From: Proteocatella sp041738345
Lineage (GTDB): Bacteria > Bacillota > Clostridia > Peptostreptococcales > Filifactoraceae
Direction: 5' to 3'
DNA: 64,000 bases
NCBI GenBank assembly: GCA_041738345.1
Contig: JBGSPX010000028.1
Location: 49,901-113,900, forward strand
Part shown: positions 1-8,880 of the stretch, piece after piece
Layout of the letters: each line of letters opens with the position of its first letter
How positions within the stretch are numbered: the stretch's first letter is position 1
Position numbers and translations under genes: made by a program
Notes under the pieces: generated by a model
Told to the model about the DNA's origin: nothing
Databases searched by the model: none
The model's input: only the letters and a program-made list of their open reading frames with translations

Positions 1-1444
1 GTTTTTTTGAAGCATAGATATCTCCATTAGAAGGATTACGCATATTTCGAGCTGAGAAAATACTTCTCATATTATTTACCATAAGTCCCTGATATATTAT
101 GTCTTCAGCTAGTCTTACATATTTAAATTGATATAGAGAATCTATAGCAGATTGTTTGACAGGCTCTTCCATTTTAGCATAATTTTCCTCAAGGTATTTA
201 GTAGCAACATATTGAGAAAGTGCAGTTCCAATAGTATTAGCGCCTGTGTTCCAACCAGAATAAGCATCCACTTTATAAAGCGTATCTTTATTAAACAGAA
301 GATTTTTCAAAGCTACATCACCTCTATTAGTAAAAGCTACATCGGCTATGGCCACATAACCTACTTTTTCCTTTGGGATAAGACTTTCCACTTGAAAACT
401 ATAGTTAGGGTCATTGTGTATTATTAAAATATCCTTAGAATTTGGGTTTACTGTAATTCCTAAAATAGAAAGTTTTTCGGCCACAATATTTTTTAAAGGA
501 GCAGATTCGTAAGGCAGATATGCTGAAGTTGCATTAGGATTAGTGTAAACCAGATTTATTTCTCTAGGTTTTGGATGATCCATAGCACATATCATCATAG
601 TAAGCTCATCAGCACCTTTTTGGATAGTTACATTCTTATAGGCTTTAGCAAGTAGTTTTCTATATATTATATTTGAGGGTGCAAATTCTTCGCCATCATC
701 TTGACCTATAAAATAATTCTTCAAAACTCCACTATCAGCAAGTTCGCCAAGCTTAGTTGATAAATTTGAATGGTAGTTGTAAAGGTTCTGATATCTTTGA
801 GCAACATCTAGTGGAACACCTTCTGGATATGAAGGTGGATTTACATTCATAGTATAATTAAAATCTAGTTTTTTACCCCAATCAGCAAGTATTCTTTGGT
901 ATCCTTGAAAATTGGCATCAAACTGACTTGGTAAAAGTCTAGGAAGAATGGATACAACTACAATATCAACATTAGGATTATTTTTTATAAAGGCAGAAAG
1001 TCTATTTACATCGTAATCTATAGAATCAGAGTTTACATAGCTTCTAGAGGCTATTAAACCACCGTTAAAAAGCTGATTTGTATATATAATCATTTTGTTG
1101 CTTACTTTAGCAGTATCTTCCATCCATTTCCAAAGCGCTTCAGAATTGGAAGCAGAGGTATAATTATCGAGAATTTCAGCTGGAGGAAGAATTACATTTT
1201 GATTCATAATACCACCTATAAGTTGAGGGTACTGAGTATTGCAAGGTCTTGAATCAAGAGGAACGATAGAGATAACCTTTCGTTTATCTATTTTAGTATT
1301 AGCTTCATTTTTATTTCCAGGAGTTCCATAAGGGCCACCGTCCACCCCTCCAGGCGTGTAATATGAGTCCGCATAAACTAGTGATGAAAAATTTAAAAGT
1401 GAGATTAGTAAAACTATAAATAAAGCAATTATTTTTTTAGACAT
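1..1444 (-). CDS. DUF4127 family secreted protein (3' end outside window)
   Basis: Read on the minus strand from ATG at 1444, after a GGAAT-type ribosome site, this frame is open to the window edge (about 481 residues, incomplete). It starts with a signal peptide (MSKKIIALFIVLL...VYA). It then shows features I associate with DUF4127: a PLDSRP motif near residue 63, a FNGGLIASR segment, a QDDGEEF motif, and a late ADVAFTNRGD segment. The molecular function of DUF4127 is not established. It lies 21 bases downstream of the LacI-type gene on the same strand, so the two are probably one transcription unit. Confident in the reading frame and family, not in any function. Confidence 0.8.
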   Translation of the reverse strand, partial: MSKKIIALFIVLLISLLNFSSLVYADSYYTPGGVDGGPYGTPGNKNEANTKIDKRKVISIVPLDSRPCNTQYPQLIGGIMNQNVILPPAEILDNYTSASNSEALWKWMEDTAKVSNKMIIYTNQLFNGGLIASRSYVNSDSIDYDVNRLSAFIKNNPNVDIVVVSILPRLLPSQFDANFQGYQRILADWGKKLDFNYTMNVNPPSYPEGVPLDVAQRYQNLYNYHSNLSTKLGELADSGVLKNYFIGQDDGEEFAPSNIIYRKLLAKAYKNVTIQKGADELTMMICAMDHPKPREINLVYTNPNATSAYLPYESAPLKNIVAEKLSILGITVNPNSKDILIIHNDPNYSFQVESLIPKEKVGYVAIADVAFTNRGDVALKNLLFNKDTLYKVDAYSGWNTGANTIGTALSQYVATKYLEENYAKMEEPVKQSAIDSLYQFKYVRLAEDIIYQGLMVNNMRSIFSARNMRNPSNGDIYASKK

Positions 1445-1465
1445 GAGTATTCCTTTCTTACTATT

Positions 1466-2566
1466 TTAGTCAATGATATCCTTGTGATTGTAGATGTCCT
1501 TTATAAACTTTATATTATCCTTAGTGACAATATTTGGAAATGTATAATTTAGTACATCAAAATCTTTAATTTTATTTGAAATTTGTTTATAGGTTGTTTT
1601 TAAGGCATCAAATACTACTTTTCTTTGATTTTGGTATATTGAAGCATCAATTACGCCCTCAGAAATTAGTGAGTTAATATCATTTGAAAGCTCATGACCT
1701 ATAATGTGTATATCATTGCCTTTTCCACGTTCTTTCACTATTTTTGCAACATGCTCAGTCATACTGTTCGTAACATAAATTCCGTTTAATACGGGATTAG
1801 TATCAAGAACATGGTTTGTAAGTTCAATCATTTCTTCAATATAAAGATTTTCATGAGCATCGCTTAGCATACGAGTATTAAAAATTCTAAGAAGCTCAAT
1901 TTCTTGATAATCTTTATGAATTGCAGATAAGAATCCAAGTATACGGTTTTCTATACATAATACATCACGATGAACTCCAACTACCGCAATTTTTCCTTTT
2001 CCTCTTAAAAACATCCCCATAAGATTAGCTGCAAGTATTCCAACAGAGACATCATCTAGGCCAGTATAGCAAGAACGCCTGCTATTTGGGGCATCACTTA
2101 CAAATGTATTTACTATAATTCCTTTTTTCACAAGTTCATTTATAGAAGGATCGAGTTTATATGAGTTGTAAGGAATCGTAACAACTCCATGGATATTAGT
2201 ATCTTTAAGCTCTTCAAGTATTTTTATTTGTTCATCAATCGCATAACATGAAGTTTTGTACACAACTAATTCTACACCAAAAAAGCAATATGCTTTTTCA
2301 AAATCTTTAATTCCTTTTTCTACCTGACTCCAGAAATGAGGTTCTGCATCAGGGTATATTACAGCTATCTTTATATTATTTTTTTGAGAAACAAGTGCTT
2401 GAGCCACTGTACTTGGAGTATAATTAAGTTCAGCAGCAATTTTTCTTATTTTTTCCTCAGTTTTTTTAGAAACTCCACCACGGTTGTGCATTACACGATC
2501 AACTGTTCCAATCGAAATGTTAGCAGCGATAGCCACATCTTTTATAGTAGCTTTTTTCTTTTGCAT
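1466..2566 (-). CDS. LacI-family transcriptional regulator
   Basis: A 366-residue protein. Residues 5-55 form a LacI-type helix-turn-helix and hinge (TIKDVAIAANISIGTVDRVM, then VAQAL). From about residue 65 a periplasmic-binding-protein-like sensor domain follows (IKIAVIYPDAEPHFWSQVEKGI). The long sensor with EKGIKDF and the pattern around YTGLDDVSVG fits sugar-binding type 4 sensors. The ligand cannot be told from sequence. The start follows a good AAAAAGGTGATATA ribosome site. It is transcribed with the downstream DUF4127 gene, which may be its target. Confidence 0.9.
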   Translation of the reverse strand: MQKKKATIKDVAIAANISIGTVDRVMHNRGGVSKKTEEKIRKIAAELNYTPSTVAQALVSQKNNIKIAVIYPDAEPHFWSQVEKGIKDFEKAYCFFGVELVVYKTSCYAIDEQIKILEELKDTNIHGVVTIPYNSYKLDPSINELVKKGIIVNTFVSDAPNSRRSCYTGLDDVSVGILAANLMGMFLRGKGKIAVVGVHRDVLCIENRILGFLSAIHKDYQEIELLRIFNTRMLSDAHENLYIEEMIELTNHVLDTNPVLNGIYVTNSMTEHVAKIVKERGKGNDIHIIGHELSNDINSLISEGVIDASIYQNQRKVVFDALKTTYKQISNKIKDFDVLNYTFPNIVTKDNIKFIKDIYNHKDIID

Positions 2567-2646
2567 TATATCACCTTTTTCTTTTTAGAATATCCCCACC
2601 GTCCATTATATCAAAGAATAAAAAACAATAGAATAGAAGTAATTGA

Positions 2647-2658
2647 ATTGTAAACAAT
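2647..2658. promoter_or_regulatory. possible LacI-type operator
   Basis: The sequence ATTGT-AA-ACAAT is a 5+2+5 perfect inverted repeat about 80 bases upstream of the LacI-type gene. Position and symmetry suit an autoregulatory operator, but short palindromes arise easily in AT-rich DNA. Confidence 0.25.
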
Positions 2659-2724
2659 CTGTCAATAAAAATGAATATTTAATTGCACATTGTTAAAAAA
2701 ATATAAATATATTTCAAAAAAGTA

Positions 2725-2752
2725 TTGAAAAATTCTGATTTCTATGTATAAT
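2725..2752 (+). promoter_or_regulatory. sigma-A promoter of a putative small RNA
   Basis: TTGAAA at 2725-2730 and TATAAT at 2747-2752 are separated by 16 bases. The promoter reads toward the strong hairpin at 2821-2873, with no open reading frame between. Confidence 0.5.
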
Positions 2753-2758
2753 TATAAG

Positions 2759-2880
2759 TATAAATAAAATTTGCCTGATTTTTATTGTAGTGTACCTGTA
2801 CGGTTTCACTAATAAGATAGAAATAGCGCGGTGAATCATGAAAGAGCAATCTCTCTGATTTTCCGCGCTATTTTTTTTGC
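2759..2880 (+). ncRNA. putative small structured RNA ending in a long terminator hairpin
   Basis: About 120 bases lie between a good promoter and a strong intrinsic terminator, with no coding sequence. The 3' hairpin pairs AAATAGCGCGG (2821-2831) with CCGCGCTATTT (2863-2873). It continues inward through AATCA/TGATT and an AGAG-CAAT-CTCT tip and ends in eight T residues. It matches no riboswitch I recognise; I do not see conserved cobalamin-riboswitch boxes. It ends 139 bases before the mutase operon, so it could be an independent small RNA or a leader that attenuates the operon. Family unknown. Confidence 0.45.
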
Positions 2881-3018
2881 AAGCAAGACTTGAAAGACTT
2901 GCATTGTAAAAAAAATCTGAAGGATAACTTGCAATTTTTAGTATAATTTGATAGACTGTAGTTAAATAGACTTTTAAATCAAGGAAATAATATTGTCTAA
3001 TTAATTGGAGGAATTATC

Positions 3019-4698
3019 ATGTTTGAAAAAACAAAAATTGATGAAGTTAAAGAATCAGTGCAAAAGTGGGAAGAGGAGAAAGTTGCCAAATCCATAGCTA
3101 AGTTTCCAGAAAGAAAAGAAAAGTTTGAGTTTACTTCAGGAATAGAGACTAAAAGATTATATACACCAGCAGACATAGACAGTTTTGATTATGAAAATGA
3201 TCTAGGACTTCCAGGTCAGTATCCTTTTACTAGAGGAGTTCAAGACACTATGTACAGAGGAAAATTCTGGACAATGAGAATGTATGCAGGATTTTCAACT
3301 GCAGAAGAGTCAAACAAAAGATATAAATATCTTATTGAGAATGGGTCATCAGGGCTATCAGTAGCATTTGACCTACCAACTCAAATGGGGTATGACTCTA
3401 GTGATGAAATTTCTCAAGGAGAAGTAGGCAAGGTTGGCGTGGCAATAGACTCACTAAAAGATATGGAAATATTATTTGACGGAATCCCTTTGGATAAAGT
3501 ATCCACATCAATGACGATAAATGCTCCAGCATCAGTGCTTCTAGCTATGTACATTGCAGTTGCAGAAAAACAGGGTGTATCTGCGGATAAACTTAGAGGC
3601 ACAATTCAAAATGATATACTTAAGGAATATGTTGCTAGAGGAACTTATATATTCCCAACAGCACCATCGATGAGACTTATAACTAATATATTCGAATATT
3701 GTTCTAAAGAAGTACCTCTTTGGAATACTATAAGTATCTCAGGATATCACATAAGAGAAGCTGGTTCAACAGCAGTTCAAGAAGTAGCATTTACACTTGC
3801 AAATGGAATTGCATATGTAGAAGCAGCGATAAAAGCAGGACTTGATGTAGATGCATTTGCACCTAGACTATCATTCTTTTTCAATGCACATAACAATCTT
3901 TTTGAGGAAGTTGCAAAATACAGAGCGGCAAGAAGACTTTGGGCAAAGATTATGAAGGAAAGATTTGGGGCTAAAAAAGAAAAATCAATGATGCTTAAAT
4001 TCCACACACAAACAGGTGGCTCAACGCTTACAGCGCAACAGGTAGAAAATAATATTGTAAGAGTAGCAATACAAACGCTTGCAGCAGTTTTAGGCGGAAC
4101 ACAGTCACTACACACAAATTCAAAAGACGAAGCGTTAGCCCTTCCAACTGAAGAATCAGTAAGAACTGCACTTAGAACTCAACAGATAGTAGCATACGAA
4201 TCAGGCGCAGTAGATACAATAGATCCGCTTGCAGGTTCATATTATGTTGAATCTTTAACTTCTCAAATTGAGGAGAGCGCAATGGAGCTTATTGCAAAAA
4301 TAGATGAACTTGGCGGTTCACCAAATGCAATAGATAAGGGTTTTATGCAACAAGAAATAATGGATGCAGCTTATGAATACCAAAAACAAGTAGAAAATGG
4401 CAAAGAAATAATAGTTGGAGTAAATAAATTCCAAGTAGAAGAACCAGCACCAAAAGGACTTTTAAGAGTAGATATGAGCGTAGGAGAACTTCAAAAAAAT
4501 AAAATAGAGGCTATAAAATCACAAAGAGATAATGCCAAAGTTGAAGAAACACTATCAAAATTAAAAGATGCTTGTCAAGGTGAAGAAAATTTAATGCCAC
4601 TTATTTTAGATGCAGTAAAAGCATATGCTACGCTTGGTGAAATATGCGGGGTTATGAGAAGTATTTTTGGTGAATATAAGCAATCAGTTATGTTATAG
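3019..4698 (+). CDS. methylmalonyl-CoA mutase, large (substrate-binding) subunit
   Basis: This 559-residue protein interconverts succinyl-CoA and (R)-methylmalonyl-CoA using adenosylcobalamin. It is the TIM-barrel half only; the B12 domain is the next gene, as in many archaea and clostridia. Visible motifs are YPFTRG (68-73) and TMRMYAGFSTAEESN (85-99). Tyr89, Arg207 (in VARGTY) and His244 (in SGYHIREAG) coincide even in numbering with the substrate-contacting residues known from the Propionibacterium enzyme. Isobutyryl-CoA mutases replace the first two. The start follows TTGGAGGAATTATC. It heads an eight-gene operon for succinate-to-propionate conversion. Confidence 0.95.
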   Translation: MFEKTKIDEVKESVQKWEEEKVAKSIAKFPERKEKFEFTSGIETKRLYTPADIDSFDYENDLGLPGQYPFTRGVQDTMYRGKFWTMRMYAGFSTAEESNKRYKYLIENGSSGLSVAFDLPTQMGYDSSDEISQGEVGKVGVAIDSLKDMEILFDGIPLDKVSTSMTINAPASVLLAMYIAVAEKQGVSADKLRGTIQNDILKEYVARGTYIFPTAPSMRLITNIFEYCSKEVPLWNTISISGYHIREAGSTAVQEVAFTLANGIAYVEAAIKAGLDVDAFAPRLSFFFNAHNNLFEEVAKYRAARRLWAKIMKERFGAKKEKSMMLKFHTQTGGSTLTAQQVENNIVRVAIQTLAAVLGGTQSLHTNSKDEALALPTEESVRTALRTQQIVAYESGAVDTIDPLAGSYYVESLTSQIEESAMELIAKIDELGGSPNAIDKGFMQQEIMDAAYEYQKQVENGKEIIVGVNKFQVEEPAPKGLLRVDMSVGELQKNKIEAIKSQRDNAKVEETLSKLKDACQGEENLMPLILDAVKAYATLGEICGVMRSIFGEYKQSVML

Positions 4699-4722
4699 AA
4701 TTATGTGTGGAGGAAGTAGAAT

Positions 4723-5127
4723 ATGAGCAGACCAATTAGAGTTTTAGTAGCAAAGCCAGGCTTAGATGGGCATGATAGAGGGGCAAAAGTCATTGCAAGA
4801 GCCCTTAGAGATGCAGGAATGGAAGTAATATATACAGGACTTAGACAAACGCCAGAGCAGATTGTAGCAACTGCATTACAAGAAGATGTAGATGTAGTTT
4901 CTATGAGTATACTTTCTGGAGCACATGGCTATTTACTTCCCAAAGTAGTAGAACTTATGAAAAAAGAAGGAATATATGAAGAAACCCTTGTAATTGCAGG
5001 TGGAGTAATTCCTCAAGAAGATATTCCAGAGCTAAAAGAAAGCGGTATAGCTGAAGTGTTTACTCCAGGAACACCAACAGGAGATACCATAGACTTTATA
5101 AATAAAAATCTAAAAAGAGAATTATAA
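4723..5127 (+). CDS. methylmalonyl-CoA mutase, B12-binding subunit
   Basis: A 134-residue stand-alone cobalamin-binding domain. The base-off/His-on signature DGHDRG sits at residues 15-20, with His17 as the expected lower cobalt ligand. SILSGAHGYLLP and the IAGGVIP loop complete the Rossmann-like fold. It pairs with the upstream large subunit to give the active mutase. It begins 24 bases after that gene with ribosome site GGAGG. The length is normal for a split small subunit. Confidence 0.95.
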   Translation: MSRPIRVLVAKPGLDGHDRGAKVIARALRDAGMEVIYTGLRQTPEQIVATALQEDVDVVSMSILSGAHGYLLPKVVELMKKEGIYEETLVIAGGVIPQEDIPELKESGIAEVFTPGTPTGDTIDFINKNLKREL

Positions 5128-5141
5128 AAGGGGAAAATGAT

Positions 5142-6068
5142 ATGGAGCTAGTAGAGAGACTGTTGATTGGAGATAAAGTAGCGTGTAGCAAGATGATAAC
5201 TTTGGTTGAAAATGAAAAACCAGGATATGTAGAAGCTATGGTAGAGCTTTATCATCATGGAGGAAAATCGCATATAATAGGCATAACAGGTCCTCCAGGT
5301 GCAGGTAAATCTACGCTTACAGACAAACTAGCAAAGTATATGTTAGATCAGGGTCATAAAGTTGGGATTATAGCTATTGACCCTACAAGCCCTTTTACTA
5401 AAGGGGCGATACTTGGTGATAGGATTCGTATGAGTGATTTATCAGTTCACCCCAATGTATTTATAAGATCTATGGGAACAAGAGGCTCACTTGGAGGACT
5501 TTCAAAAGCTACTTCAGGAGCTATAACTGTACTAGAAGCTTATGGTTGTGATTACATTTTTGTAGAAACAGTAGGCGTTGGACAGTCAGAGGTAGATATA
5601 GTAAAGGCAGCAGACACTACACTTATGGTAATGGTTCCAGGGCTTGGGGATGATATCCAAGCAATAAAAGCAGGCGTTATGGAAATTGGTGAAGTTTTTG
5701 TTATAAATAAAGCGGATAAAGACGGAGCTAAAAAAATCTATAGAGAAATAGACTCTATGCTTGATTTTAAAAAAGACTGGGGTTTTAGACCACCTATATC
5801 GATGTCAGTTGCAGAAACTGGAGAGGGCATAGACGAGCTTATAAAAAATCTGATGTCACATAAAGAATATCTTGAGAAAAGCGATGCGAAAAACCTAAAA
5901 AAACAGCAACGAATAAAAATGCTTGTTAGAGAACTCATACACAATGAGTTAAATAAAAAGCTTGATTTTACACTTGAAACTGTTAAAGACAATAATATAG
6001 AAAATCCATATATAAAAGCAAAAGAAATTAGTGAGTATATATTTAAGCCATGTGCTGAAAGGAGATAA
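5142..6068 (+). CDS. meaB: MeaB/ArgK-type G-protein chaperone of methylmalonyl-CoA mutase
   Basis: A 308-residue P-loop GTPase. Walker A is GPPGAGKST at residues 50-58, an ETVGVGQSE switch segment follows, and the base-specificity motif is NKAD. Proteins of this family guard the mutase: they gate delivery of adenosylcobalamin and help expel damaged cofactor. Its place directly after the two mutase subunits supports that role over the older lysine/arginine/ornithine transport annotation. The stop codon is one base before the epimerase start, indicating translational coupling. Confidence 0.93.
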   Translation: MELVERLLIGDKVACSKMITLVENEKPGYVEAMVELYHHGGKSHIIGITGPPGAGKSTLTDKLAKYMLDQGHKVGIIAIDPTSPFTKGAILGDRIRMSDLSVHPNVFIRSMGTRGSLGGLSKATSGAITVLEAYGCDYIFVETVGVGQSEVDIVKAADTTLMVMVPGLGDDIQAIKAGVMEIGEVFVINKADKDGAKKIYREIDSMLDFKKDWGFRPPISMSVAETGEGIDELIKNLMSHKEYLEKSDAKNLKKQQRIKMLVRELIHNELNKKLDFTLETVKDNNIENPYIKAKEISEYIFKPCAERR

Positions 6069-6069
6069 C

Positions 6070-6483
6070 ATGTCAGTAAATAGAGTAGACCACATAGGGA
6101 TTGCAGTAAATAACTTAGATGAAACTATAAAGTTTTATGAAGAAGTACTTAATCTGAAATGTGAAGGAACTGAAGTTGTGGAAGAACAAAAAGTAAGAGT
6201 AGCTTTTTTCCCAGTTGGGGATACAGAGCTAGAGTTCTTAGAATCTACACATCCAGATGGCCCCATAGCTAAATTTATAGAAAAAAATGGGGGACGAGGG
6301 GGAATACAGCATATAGCGCTTAGTGTAGATAATATAGAAGAAGCTATAGCTGATATGAAAGCTAAAGGGTGCAAAATGATTGATGAAACTCCAAGGTATG
6401 GAGCAGGTGGTGCAAAAATTGCATTTTGTCATCCAAAGTCAACAGACGGAATATTATTAGAACTAAGCGAAAGAGTTAAGTAG
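6070..6483 (+). CDS. mce: methylmalonyl-CoA epimerase
   Basis: A 137-residue vicinal-oxygen-chelate protein. Metal ligands are visible as His8 in VDHIGIAV, a His in QHIALSV and a Glu in ILLELS near the end. It interconverts (R)- and (S)-methylmalonyl-CoA, linking the mutase (R form) to the decarboxylase (S form). An in-frame ATG lies 39 bases upstream, inside meaB. The start at 6070 is preferred because AAAGGAGATAAC precedes it and the protein then begins at the conserved N-terminus. Confidence 0.93.
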   Translation: MSVNRVDHIGIAVNNLDETIKFYEEVLNLKCEGTEVVEEQKVRVAFFPVGDTELEFLESTHPDGPIAKFIEKNGGRGGIQHIALSVDNIEEAIADMKAKGCKMIDETPRYGAGGAKIAFCHPKSTDGILLELSERVK

Positions 6484-6492
6484 GAGGGAAAA

Positions 6493-8037
6493 ATGTCTGA
6501 CAAATTAACACAGTTAATAGAAAAAAGGGCTAAAATTGAAGAAGCCGGTGGGAAAAAACGTGTAGAAAAGCAACATGCATCAGGGAAACTTACTGCAAGA
6601 GAAAGAATAAACCTGCTTTTTGATGAAAACACATTTGTAGAGCTAGATGCATTTGTAAAACACAGATGCACAAACTTTGATATGGCCGATACAGATGCTC
6701 CAGCAGAAGGGGTTGTTACAGGTTATGGAAAAGTAAACGGAAGACTTGTTTATGCATATGCACAAGATTTTACAGTAGTAGGTGGTTCACTTGGAGAAAT
6801 GCATGCAGGCAAAATATGCAAAGTAATGGATCTTGCTCTAAAAATGGGAGCACCTTGCGTTGGAATGAACGATTCAGGTGGTGCTAGAATTCAAGAAGCG
6901 GTAGATGCGTTAAAAGGATATGGTTCAATATTCTTTAGAAATACGATATCCTCAGGAGTTATTCCTCAAATATCAGTTATAATGGGGCCTTGTGCCGGTG
7001 GTGCGGTTTATTCACCAGCAATAACAGATTTTATATTTATGGTAGAGCAAACTAGTCAGATGTTTATAACAGGACCTCAGGTTATAAAAGCAGTAACAGG
7101 AGAAGAAGTAACATCCGAAGCACTTGGAGGCGCACTTACTCATAACTCAATATCAGGAGTAGCTCATTATAAAGGTTCAGATGACGAAACTGTAATTATG
7201 GAAGTTAGAAGACTACTTTCATTCCTTCCATCAAATAATTTGGAAAAAGCACCTTCATATGATTGCAGTGATGATGCTAATAAGATAGTAGAAGAGTTAG
7301 ATGAAATAATTCCAGAAAATCCAAACAAAGCATATGATGTAAAAGATATTATAAGAGCAATTGTAGATGATGGCGACTTTATGGAATATCAAGAGCTATT
7401 TGCAAAAAATATAGTAACTGGATATGCTAGATTAAATGGACAAACAGTAGGTATAATAGCTAATCAGCCAAAGGTTATGGCAGGGGCACTTGATATAAAT
7501 GCTTCAGATAAAGCAGCAAGATTTATAAGAACTTGTGATTCATTTAATATCCCAGTAATAAACATAGAAGATGTTCCAGGATTCCTTCCAGGTACCTCAC
7601 AAGAATATGGTGGAATAATAAGACACGGAGCTAAAATGCTATATGCTTATAGTGAAGCTACAGTTCCAAAAATAACGATGATAACAAGAAAAGCATATGG
7701 TGGTTCATATATAGCTATGTGTTCTAAAGAACTTGGAGCAGATATGGTATTTGCTTGGCCAAGTGCAGAAATCGCAGTAATGGGACCTGATGGAGCTGCT
7801 AATATAATTTTTAGAAAAGATATCGAGAACTCAGATAATCCAGTAGAGACAAGAGCAAATAAAATACAATCATATAAAGATGAATTTGCTACACCATATA
7901 AAGCAGCAGAAAGAGGCTATGTGGATGATATAATAGAGCCTTCACACTCAAGAATAAGACTTATTGATGCGCTTGAAATGTTAAGCACTAAAAGAGAACA
8001 AAGACCTTCTAAAAAACATGGAAATATACCACTGTAG
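6493..8037 (+). CDS. mmdA: methylmalonyl-CoA decarboxylase alpha subunit (carboxyltransferase)
   Basis: A 514-residue acyl-CoA carboxyltransferase of the crotonase fold. It moves the carboxyl group of (S)-methylmalonyl-CoA to biotin on the carrier subunit. Two glycine-rich oxyanion regions are visible: GGARIQEAVDALKGYG and GPCAGGAVYSPAITDF in the N-terminal half, and PGFLPGTSQEYGGIIRHGAK plus AYGGSYIAM in the C-terminal half. The same fold serves propionyl-CoA carboxylase beta subunits. Neighbouring membrane beta and gamma-type subunits, and absence of a biotin carboxylase gene here, favour the Na+-translocating decarboxylase. Confidence 0.94.
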   Translation: MSDKLTQLIEKRAKIEEAGGKKRVEKQHASGKLTARERINLLFDENTFVELDAFVKHRCTNFDMADTDAPAEGVVTGYGKVNGRLVYAYAQDFTVVGGSLGEMHAGKICKVMDLALKMGAPCVGMNDSGGARIQEAVDALKGYGSIFFRNTISSGVIPQISVIMGPCAGGAVYSPAITDFIFMVEQTSQMFITGPQVIKAVTGEEVTSEALGGALTHNSISGVAHYKGSDDETVIMEVRRLLSFLPSNNLEKAPSYDCSDDANKIVEELDEIIPENPNKAYDVKDIIRAIVDDGDFMEYQELFAKNIVTGYARLNGQTVGIIANQPKVMAGALDINASDKAARFIRTCDSFNIPVINIEDVPGFLPGTSQEYGGIIRHGAKMLYAYSEATVPKITMITRKAYGGSYIAMCSKELGADMVFAWPSAEIAVMGPDGAANIIFRKDIENSDNPVETRANKIQSYKDEFATPYKAAERGYVDDIIEPSHSRIRLIDALEMLSTKREQRPSKKHGNIPL

Positions 8038-8055
8038 GAACAGGAGCGTAGAAAA

Positions 8056-8457
8056 ATGAATGAATTAATCAAACAAATGGCTACAGATACAGCTTCCATG
8101 AGCATAGCAGAAAAGATTATTGGAGGTATTGTAGTAACTTTATTTTCTATGGCAATAGTGTTTTTAGTATTGATTCTTATAATGTATATAATAAAAGTTA
8201 TGACAGCTTCTACGGTAAAAGTTGCCGAAAGAAGACAGGCTAAAGTTATAGATGAAAAAACAGAAGAAATTAAAATACAAGAAACATCAATTGAACCAGA
8301 AGATAATATAGAAGAAGAAATTGCGGCTATAATGGCAGCTATAAGCTCATATTATGCTTCAAGCAACAGTAAAATAGTAATAAAAAATATAGCAAAAAAA
8401 GATAATGATACATGGGTAAATGCAGGAATGTTAGATCAAATTAATAGTAGATTATAG
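8056..8457 (+). CDS. mmdD: decarboxylase OadG-type (gamma/delta) membrane subunit
   Basis: A 133-residue protein with one transmembrane helix (about residues 24-48, rich in Ile, Val and Leu) and a charged C-terminal half ending in a conserved-looking tail (NDTWVNAGMLDQINSRL). Such subunits assemble the soluble carboxyltransferase, biotin carrier and membrane pump into one complex. Sequence conservation in this family is low, so the call relies on topology, the tail and position between mmdA and the biotin carrier. Ribosome site AGGAGCG. Confidence 0.85.
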   Translation: MNELIKQMATDTASMSIAEKIIGGIVVTLFSMAIVFLVLILIMYIIKVMTASTVKVAERRQAKVIDEKTEEIKIQETSIEPEDNIEEEIAAIMAAISSYYASSNSKIVIKNIAKKDNDTWVNAGMLDQINSRL

Positions 8458-8478
8458 AATCATGGAGGAAATCGGGCA

Positions 8479-8865
8479 ATGATAAAAAAATTTAATGTAA
8501 CAGTAAATGGAAATTCATATGAAGTAGAAGTAGAAGAAATAAAGGACGGAGTATCTCAAGTTTCAAGACCAGTAGCAACTTCAGCACCAGCACCAAAGGC
8601 AGCACCAGCGCCAAAAGCGGCAGCACAAAAATCAGCACCAGTAGTATCAGGCGCAGGATCAGTTACAGCACCAATGCCAGGAACTATATTGGATGTAGCG
8701 GTAAAAGAAGGCGATACTGTAAAAGCAGGTCAACTTTGCGTAGTGCTTGAAGCTATGAAAATGGAAAATGAACTTCCAGCACCTTGTGATGGAGTGGTAA
8801 AATCTGTAAACGTTACAAAGGGTGCATCTGTTAACACAGAAGATGTATTAGTTGTAATAGGCTAA
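8479..8865 (+). CDS. mmdC: biotin carrier subunit of methylmalonyl-CoA decarboxylase
   Basis: A 128-residue biotin carboxyl carrier. A short N-terminal segment is joined by a flexible Ala/Pro linker (about residues 32-60, APAPKAAPAPKAAAQ) to a biotinyl domain. The biotinylation motif is EAMKMEN with the acceptor Lys94. It shuttles the carboxyl group from the alpha subunit to the membrane beta subunit. The start follows CATGGAGGAAATCGGGC. Confidence 0.95.
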   Translation: MIKKFNVTVNGNSYEVEVEEIKDGVSQVSRPVATSAPAPKAAPAPKAAAQKSAPVVSGAGSVTAPMPGTILDVAVKEGDTVKAGQLCVVLEAMKMENELPAPCDGVVKSVNVTKGASVNTEDVLVVIG

Positions 8866-8880
8866 AAATAGGAGGCAAAC

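Noticed and set aside
152..427. 91-residue plus-strand frame at the left edge
   Set aside because: It is antisense to the DUF4127 gene, whose minus-strand frame is open over the whole interval and has family motifs.
2759..3018. cobalamin riboswitch before the mutase operon
   Set aside because: Conserved cobalamin-box sequences are not visible and the interval is too short for the usual fold.
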